Shown here: in pieces, positions 57,170 through 64,000 of the stretch
How positions within the stretch are numbered: the stretch's first letter is position 1
Layout: every line of letters starts with the position of its first letter
Assembly (NCBI GenBank): GCA_027405735.1
Contig: JAPEHQ010000007.1
Coordinates: forward strand, 2,381,001 to 2,445,000
DNA from: Mucor racemosus
Lineage: Eukaryota > Mucoromycota > Mucoromycetes > Mucorales > Mucoraceae
Reading direction: 5' to 3'
DNA length: 64,000 nt
The notes under the pieces: model-generated
Seen by the model: only the letters and a program-made list of their open reading frames with translations
Database searches by the model: none
What the model was told of the DNA's origin: nothing
Position numbers and translations under genes: made by a program

Positions 57170-59440
57170 TGAAGATGCTACAAGTATTATTTAATAGTAG
57201 TATAATATTAATTTATGCCAGCTGTGCTTGAGTTGAAAATCAAATAAAATGGAGATCAATATAGTGGATAAATATGCACATATTCTACAGTAAAAAGTAG
57301 GTTTCCGATGGATTTTAAATGGGTTTCGAATGTTTCCGCACAATATCGAATCAAATCACGTAAAATTTTTAAAGAACATGTACCTTTTTTACTCCATAGG
57401 CCATTGATGTCTTTCGTAAAATAGAAATATTAATACCAGAATATTTGCGCGCTGGCCAGACATTGGCCAAAATTGACCAGGATTTACCTAAAATTGTTTA
57501 TAAAAAACTAAACACCTAAATCGAGGTATTAATTTTTTATACTCACAAGGGAGATCCAACTCTAAGCTACTCTGTATTTTTTGTTTCAGCAAAAAATATT
57601 GATTTTTCGTCGAGATAATCAAAATAATAGTTCTTATCACAGCTTAAGTCCTATAGTAACGGGCTTCCAAAATTTATCTGAAAAAAAGAACGAAAAATGA
57701 TCCAAAAATACAAAATCTTTAAATGCTCATGAACTGCAAAGTAAGTCAACCTAGCATATTAAATGACTTTTGTACAGTTTTAAATTCTGCATTCATTTAA
57801 ATAAAATTCAAAAAAATGTTTCACGTAAAATTTTGCGTAAAATGCAATTGAATTTTTGAAGGTTTTTTGGAGATACAGAGCAATTTTTATAAACAAATTT
57901 TAAATATAAATAATGCGAATAATGCACAATAAAATTATCTATTGATCAAGCTATTGTTGAACCTTCTAGCTGCATTTTTCGTTGAGAAAACGAGATTCTT
58001 GTCCAAATTTTTTGAAATTCAGAATTTTGGATGAGGGTACATAAGGGAAAAATTGAGGCTAGAAATGAGAATATCTCTTTTTACACATTTTTGAAGATAT
58101 CTCCACGAAACATCAATATTTTGAAAAAAACTAAATTGGGTCCGAGAGAGCTCAACGAGCCTGATGACATGAATATAGAAAAAGCGCTGCTCAATTTAAC
58201 AAATATTTTGAAATTTACTACAAAAAATATCAAAAAAATGAAAAAAAAATAAAAGTGCTCAGAATTTTTTTATATTCAAATATGTTATAAAGCACTTCAA
58301 AACAAGTAAGTTTCATTATTAGAAAGTGTTAGTGTAACTTAATTTTTTATAGAGATATGACGCCTCAAAGCTTTCAATTTTTAGCAGTGAAATACGCGTA
58401 AACATCTGAAACCTTAGCACTGAAAAATTAATACCAACTGCAAAAAATAGGACATTTTTGGGCACTTATTTTTGAATTAAAGCTGAGCATTGTAGGTACA
58501 TTGGCTAAGTATAAAAGACGAGCCGAGCCTAGGACGAGCTTGACCAAAGCTCGCCACAACGAGCCGAGCTTTGTATCACTCGAGCTCGAGCCGAGCTTTA
58601 ATAAAAGCTCGTTTGACAAAGACGAGTTTTTGACTTTTTTTTAAAAAGCTCGTTTGAGAAAGACGAGCTTTTGACTTCTTTTCAAAAAGTTCAAATTTAA
58701 ATAATAATTAGTAAATGCTATGACATTATTACTTTAGATAATTGTCAATTGACATTCATAAGTTTGCTTTACTTTAGATATTTGTCACTGGAAAGGTAAA
58801 ATAAAGCTCGCATTGAGATGATGAGTTTTAGTCGCTGCATAAAAAAGCTCGTTTGGGGTAAACGAGCTCTAGTCACGCGCAAAAAAAAGCTCGTCGAGGT
58901 TGAACGAGCTTTTTTGTAAGCTCGTCTAACTTTAACGAGCCTTGAGAAAAGCTCGGCTGCATAAAAAAAGCTCGGCTCGTTTAATATCACTAACATTGGC
59001 ATATAATTTTTTCTTGGCGTTATTTAGTGAAAAAAAAGTAAAGCAGGAATGAAAAATGAGACCCAGTTTTCAAGGAAAAAGCAGTAAATTTACGTGTTTT
59101 TGAGTCTTTTGTGAAATATAAAATAAATTTGGGACAAGGTAGCGTAATCAAATAATTTATATCTATTGAGTAGTTCTTATGGTACAGTGTACGTTCTCAA
59201 AAAGTGTTTCGTATGAGGGTAATTATAGAAAAGAGAGCACGTTCCGACTACGAAATTAAAAAATATCCAAATTGATTTTTTTGAAAATTCAAATTGAATA
59301 TATATCAAAATATATTTTAACTTATGGTGCGTTTCTTCCGAAAGTACTACAGCAAGTCAAATAGATCGCGAATTATAGGATGTTTAACAAACGGAAAAAT
59401 TTATAGTTTTATGTTTTCTTTATTGATTAGCTAGAAAGAA
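57170..59440 (+). repeat. copy R6 of the dispersed repeat family (interrupted by a MITE)
   Basis: The fullest copy, from TTTAATAGTAGTATAATATT (about 57190) through all family blocks to GCTAGAAAGAAAAGC (59440). Without the 487-bp element at 58506-58992 plus its 8-bp duplication it is about 1.78 kb. It is closely similar, reversed, to R7 (61731-62945). Confidence 0.85.
58506..58992. mobile_element. hAT-like non-autonomous element (487 bp) with 8-bp TSD
   Basis: Perfect 8-bp target duplication ACATTGGC (58498-58505 and 58993-59000). Inverted ends: TAAGTATAAAAGACGAGCCGAG at the left and, as reverse complement of the right end, TAGTGATATTAAACGAGCCGAG. The interior is crowded with AGCTCG / CGAGCT motifs in both orientations. 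No coding capacity. Other copies are 18614-18848 and a fragment at 61624-61731. The uninterrupted site is seen as GTACATTGGCATATAATT at 26598-26615 and 37571-37588. Confidence 0.9.
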
Positions 59441-59649
59441 AAGCAATTGCATATGGATTATGAAGATATAGGATTGTTTAGCTTCTATTGTGCTGCATTA
59501 GGTAGTATTTCCCCACATAATAAATTAAAAGCTATTTCATTTGATATCATGTCATGCAATTCAAATAAGAGATTATGAATGTAAACCATAAATAACCAAG
59601 GATATTCTAATGTAGTATCAAAAGAGAAGATATCAAGAGTATTCATAAT

Positions 59650-60442
59650 TGCAATGAAATGACACCTTTTATAGACCAAAGTCGCCATTGTCATTTTTTC
59701 AGAAACATAACTGATCTCGATTCGTAACTGAATCTCGCTCCATAAAGACTGAGTTCCAATCAGATCCCAATAAGCATAACGAGTAAACTCTATACTGCTG
59801 GTGCCTGTAAAAGGAAGTATTCCTGATCAAAATACAACCTTCTACAACACGACACCTGTTATATCAGAATCTAGATATAGCGCTACAGTAGTTGTATTAT
59901 CAGGATATTGTTATTGTTACACCATCAATAGCTATTGTATCACTTGATAATCTCTTCTATATAATCTCATTCTCTACATTGAATAAAACCACACCTTTTA
60001 CTCTTGTCTAATTCTTATTAGTTTTGGTAAAACAACACCTATAATATAAAGCTGTACTTATTTTGCAGCATTAATAACATATTCCAAAACTCCTGCTCAT
60101 AAAATCGCAGTTGTAGTAATTCTAGATAAGGAATCACATCCTATAAAAATAAGCTCAATTGCATTTTAAATTATAACTGGAATGTTGAAAGATCAACATC
60201 CATCTAATGGTATTCTATCATATCAAACAAAGTATCAACATCTCAACTAAGTATCTTATAAAAGAATGTCAATAAAAGACATTATGATTGAACACCTGTA
60301 AAATAGGAATCAACACACAAACATCCACTATTTTACAATTCCTATAAATAATAGCATACCTTATGAAGATATCATTCTTTTTCTTCAGATTTCTTTTAAT
60401 CACAATAAAACCGTGGAAAGACTATGATTGTATTTATCAACA
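59650..60442 (+). repeat. X arm, right half of a palindromic element
   Basis: From TGCAATGAAATGACACC to TTTATCAACA. It is the reverse complement of 16875-17878 apart from the LTRs inserted in each. TG..CA ends are present, but the 5-bp flanks (ATAAT, ACGCT) do not match. Confidence 0.65.
59857..60034 (+). mobile_element. solo LTR, TGTTATATCAG family (178 bp)
   Basis: Starts TGTTATATCAGAATC, ends TTGGTAAAACA. Perfect 5-bp target duplication ACACC (59852-59856 and 60035-60039). The other copy of the host segment (16875-17878, reversed) lacks it and reads CGACACCTATGATATAAAG. Confidence 0.88.
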
Positions 60443-60490
60443 ACGCTTTTATTTTTTATTTTATTTTTCATTTTTCTAAAATTACTTCAA

Positions 60491-61383
60491 TTTTATTGCA
60501 ATAATGTGTTGCATTATAAATAATAAAAAAAAACTTAAATATTTTATGTGAATTAAATAGAACAAGTAAGGGCTATTCTGAACGTATGATTGATAACTGA
60601 GATTGTCAGAAACTAATCTAAGAGCCGTTCTTGACCAAATTAATTTAGAACTCTATAACCCAATAATATAATATTCAAAATTGCGGAATAATTGATCTAT
60701 CAGAATTAGGAATTACCGAATTACCAATTTAGAACATCTGTCAAACCATTATGTTCAACATGCAAGTCAAGCAAGAAGGTCATATTCCATGCGTCTATCA
60801 TCATGCTACTATTGGATCACAGAAGCATAATTCCAATATATCCACACAATATCCAAATGCTCATTCTAATTATATTATCACTCACATTTAATACACTCAT
60901 TCAATTAGTATATAAATCCCCTCTATAAGCTCATAATAAAACGGTACTTTTTCATTTGATTAATTTTATACGATTTACCTTTCGATAAATCAATAATAAC
61001 TGACAGTCGACAGAAGAACAAATACCAGATAAATACCAGTAATTAAATAATATAAATAGTAGAGAAGTAGAAATGGCATTTTATTTTAAATTATCCATAA
61101 TTTAATAAAGAAGGATTTAAACAGTATCACTTTTTAAGCCTTTTTTTTATAAAGCTTACCAGTTTACCTCTATTTACTGTATCTATTATTATATCAAAAA
61201 AATTAAAAACTATTTTTCATATATATATCTGAACGATAATATTAAATGCTGTGTAACTGTGGCGGTATTCATCAGATGAGATGATCTGGTGCTTTCAACA
61301 CTGTATCATCTTGGGCGTGAGACCTATGATGAGTATTAACATAGCAATGACTCCTGGAAGCTGGTATTATTTGAAATACTTGT
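60491..61383 (+). repeat. duplicate of the 18036-18613 segment
   Basis: Same orientation and order as 18036-18613 (TGTGTTGCATT, GAACAAGTAAGGGCTATTCTGA, ACTGACAGTCGACAGAAG, GAGATGATCTGGTGCTTT, ACTCCTGGAAGCTGG). It differs by substitutions and by two solo-LTR insertions, one inside and one at its right end. Confidence 0.8.
60693..60992 (+). mobile_element. solo LTR, TGATCTATCAG family (300 bp)
   Basis: Starts TGATCTATCAGAATTAGG, ends TTTCGATAAATCA. Perfect 5-bp duplication ATAAT (60688-60692 and 60993-60997). Empty site in the duplicate segment: GCGGAGGAATAATAACTGAC (18217-18236). Confidence 0.88.
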
Positions 61384-61615
61384 TGTCGGTTTTCGAGGAT
61401 ATCAAACAGCCAATTTTGAAGCCAATTCCATTTCTAACTCACATCAAAATGTAATTATTATAAATAGTCTTTTAAACCAAGACCTAGAAGCTCTTGGTTC
61501 TTTCTTTTACCATTAGTTTTTTTAGTAATAAAGCCTACGTTCTCCATGATAAATGTTACTAGTCTTTATTATTATTCTTTCTATAAATAAGATTGTATGT
61601 ATCCATAAACTCTCA
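61384..61615 (+). mobile_element. solo LTR, TGTCGG family (232 bp)
   Basis: Starts TGTCGGTTTTCGAGG, ends ATAAACTCTCA. Perfect 5-bp duplication CTTGT (61379-61383 and 61616-61620). Empty site in the duplicate segment: GAAATACTTGTAGCTAAG (18600-18617). Confidence 0.88.
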
Positions 61616-61623
61616 CTTGTAGT

Positions 61624-61731
61624 CAAGTATAAAACACGAGCCGAGCCTTCGACGAGCTTTTGATTTCTTTTCAAAAAGTTTAAATTTGAATAATAATTAG
61701 TAAATGATATGGCATTATTACTTTAGATAAT
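61624..61731 (+). mobile_element. hAT-like non-autonomous element, truncated fragment
   Basis: CAAGTATAAAACACGAGCCGAG.. ATTACTTTAGATAA, the left 108 bases of the element at 18614-18848/58506-58992, cut at the junction with repeat copy R7. Confidence 0.75.
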
Positions 61732-62945
61732 AGTCGGAACGTGCTCTCTTTTCTATAACTACTCCCATATGAAACACTTTTTGAGGACGTACAGTGTACC
61801 TTAAGAACTACTCAATAGATATAAATTATTTGATTACGCTACCTTGTCCCAAATTTATTTTATATTTCACAAAAGACTCAAAAACACGTAAATTTACTGC
61901 TTTTCCCTTGAAAACTGGGTCTCATTTTTTATTCCTGCTCTACTTTTTTTTTTCACTAAATAACGCCAAGAAAAAATTATATGTCAATGTACCTGCGATG
62001 CTCAGCTTTAATCCAAAAACGAGTATCCGGAAATATCCTACTTTTTGCAGTTGGTATTAATTTTTTAGTGCTAAGGTTTCAGATGTTTACGCGTATTTCA
62101 CTGCTAAAAATTGAAAGCTTTGAGGCGTCATATCTCTATGAAAAATTAAGTTACACTAACACTTTCTAATAATAAAACTTACTTGTTTTGAAGTGCTTTA
62201 TAACATATTTGAATATAAAAAAATTCTGAGCACTTTTATTTTTTTTTCATTTTTTTGATATTTTTTGTAGTAAATTTCAAAATATTTGTTAAATTGAGCA
62301 GCGCTTTTTCTATATTCATGTCATCAGGCTCGTTGAGCTCTCTCGGACCCAATTTAGTTTTTTTCAAAATATTGATGTTTCGTGGAGATATCTTCAAAAA
62401 TGTGTAAAAAGAGATATTCTCATTTCTAGCCTCAATTTTTCCCTTATGTACCCTCATCCAAAATTCTGAATTTCAAAAAATTTGGACAAGAATCTCGTTT
62501 TCTCAACGAAAAATGCAGCTAGAAGGTTCAACAATAGCTTGATCAATAGATAATTTTATTGTGCATTATTCGCATTATTTATATTTAAAATTTGTTTATA
62601 AAAATTGCTCTGTATCTCCAAAAAACCTTCAAAGTTTCAATTGCATTTTACGCAAAATTTTACGTGAAACATTTTTTTGAATTTTATTTAAATGAATACA
62701 GAATTTAAAACTGTACAAAAGTCATTTAATATGCTAGGTTGACTTACTTTGCAGTTCATGAGCATTTAAAGATTTTGTTTTTTTGGATCATTTTTCGTTC
62801 TTTTTTTCAGATAAATTTTGGAAGCCCGTTACTATAGGACTTAAGCTGTGATAAGAACTATTATTTTGATTATCTCGACGAAAAATCAATATTTTTCACT
62901 GAAATAAAAAATACAGAGTAGCTTAGAGTTTGATTTATCTTGTAA
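61731..62945 (-). repeat. copy R7 of the dispersed repeat family
   Basis: Reverse orientation. 62000-62920 is nearly identical to the reverse complement of 57580-58440, and 61735-61990 to that of 58993-59250. It ends at about 62945, where similarity to GGATCTCCCTTGT stops. Confidence 0.83.
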
Positions 62946-64000
62946 ATACAAAAAAATACCTATTATACCTATTATAATAATATTTGATGCTGAAGCATGC
63001 TAATACTTGTATTTGACGCGATTTATCATCCTGAATTTACCAATTATTGTCTATAAATAATCACACCCGTTAAATTCGGTGTTGCCATCAGTAATGTAAA
63101 ATAATTGCCTACGACTATGGTGATTAAATGAATTATTAGCTTTTCTATTGACGGTATCTGATATATGGTTATTATATATAAAAAGAAAAAGAAACGCGGT
63201 GATTTAAACTAGAATTGAAAGGCATTTATGATATTTTGATATTTTTTTCAACAAAAAGTTTAATTTTAAAAATTTATAACTACTCCAATTCGCAAGGAGA
63301 GTATATTAAATTAATACAGTAAATTTTTCTGCCTCTTGGTTTTCAAATGATGGTACCCATATATTTGTAGCATGTCTAAACAATGCTCGCTCTGGTTTTA
63401 AATATTACTTTTCCAAAAAAAAAAGAAATTTTTAGAATTCGCATGATGGCAACTCAAAAACTACAAAATCTTCACGCAAATAATGCAAGTATAGTGTAAA
63501 AAGATCCATCAGGGTTCAATTAATAGTCTGGTACCGCGTTTGCGTTAGTACAATGTTATTAAATAAATGTTTTGTGTAGTTTTCCTTTGTTTTCCTTTGT
63601 TTTCACGCTTGTTGTGCCTTTTAAAGTCAAAAATTGTAAATTGGCTAGTTTCTGCTACCCCACACAGAGACAATGTATGTTTTAGTGTCAATCAACCAAG
63701 ATTAAGTTACGAACAAGACAAAAAAAAAATTAACCAGCGATAGATACGGTATTACAATATTTTTCAAGTTGAATTTACTCAGTTGCAATAGCGCGATATG
63801 ATAATGTAAATCCCTGATGGAGCCTATCGATTCATCTTAATTTTGTGCATCTCATGTAATTAGGATAACAGTTTGTTTTAGGGTAACAGAAATCAAGAAC
63901 AAGTTAAGTTCAATGATGTCGCACCAAAAGAAAATCTAGTCTTTTCTATCAGTAAGCATAAATATAGTATTCTATATATTATGCTTTTGAAAAATCAGAT
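62946..64000. other. intergenic to window end, nothing recognised
   Basis: AT-rich. A tandem TTTTCCTTTG pair (63582-63601) and short A runs occur. No open frame or splice chain is convincing. Confidence 0.5.

Overview
The window is nuclear DNA of an AT-rich filamentous fungus, most likely an early-diverging (Mucoromycota, 'zygomycete'-type) species. The evidence is spliceosomal genes with short introns (about 45-100 nt, GTAAG..TAG/CAG), fungal orthologues such as KIN1/2-type kinase, CDC20/Slp1, HSP104, SPB1, NAA15/Nat1 and HUT1, polyglutamine CAA tracts, and a chromodomain Ty3-like retrotransposon. The phylum is an inference from style; no rRNA or mitochondrial marker is present.

Layout. 1-1.7 kb: a tandem pair of alpha/beta-hydrolases, the first cut by the window edge. 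3.8-5.3 kb: an acyl-CoA dehydrogenase ending in SKL (peroxisomal). 6.3-13.2 kb: three co-oriented genes, namely a double START-domain protein with a C-terminal membrane anchor, a small GNAT-type acetyltransferase, and a KIN1/KIN2 kinase with a KA1 domain. 13.2-27.4 kb: no host gene that I can support. It is a nest of repeats holding an apparently young, complete 6.36-kb chromovirus (19806-26165, minus strand). 27.4-31.3 kb: NAA15 and a Gal80-like Gfo/Idh/MocA protein, convergent. 34.6-35.3 kb: a four-finger C2H2 factor. 38.1-44.2 kb: a compact block with CDC20 divergent from a two-domain AAA ATPase, a small membrane protein, and HUT1. 46.0-48.7 kb: HSP104. 49.4-54.0 kb: an unrecognised conserved-looking gene divergent from SPB1. 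54-63 kb: a second repeat nest.

The genes are single-copy housekeeping functions (translation-coupled acetylation, rRNA methylation, cell-cycle ubiquitylation, protein disaggregation, ER nucleotide-sugar transport, polarity kinase) rather than one pathway. Exons were joined by reading frame and splice consensus; every multi-exon model given here closes to a whole number of codons.

The most rewarding part is the repeat archaeology. A non-coding repeat family (about 1.7 kb) occurs at least seven times, one copy very old. Comparison of its copies, and of a duplicated segment (16.6-19.0 kb versus 59.2-61.7 kb), shows insertions against empty sites. There are six solo LTRs from at least four families (five with perfect 5-bp target duplications), two hAT-like non-autonomous elements with perfect 8-bp duplications, and what looks like two complementary halves of one palindromic element. 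The young chromovirus carries a Tf1-like self-priming hairpin candidate, an unusual DPGA protease motif, and two single-base frameshifts near its end although its LTRs look identical.
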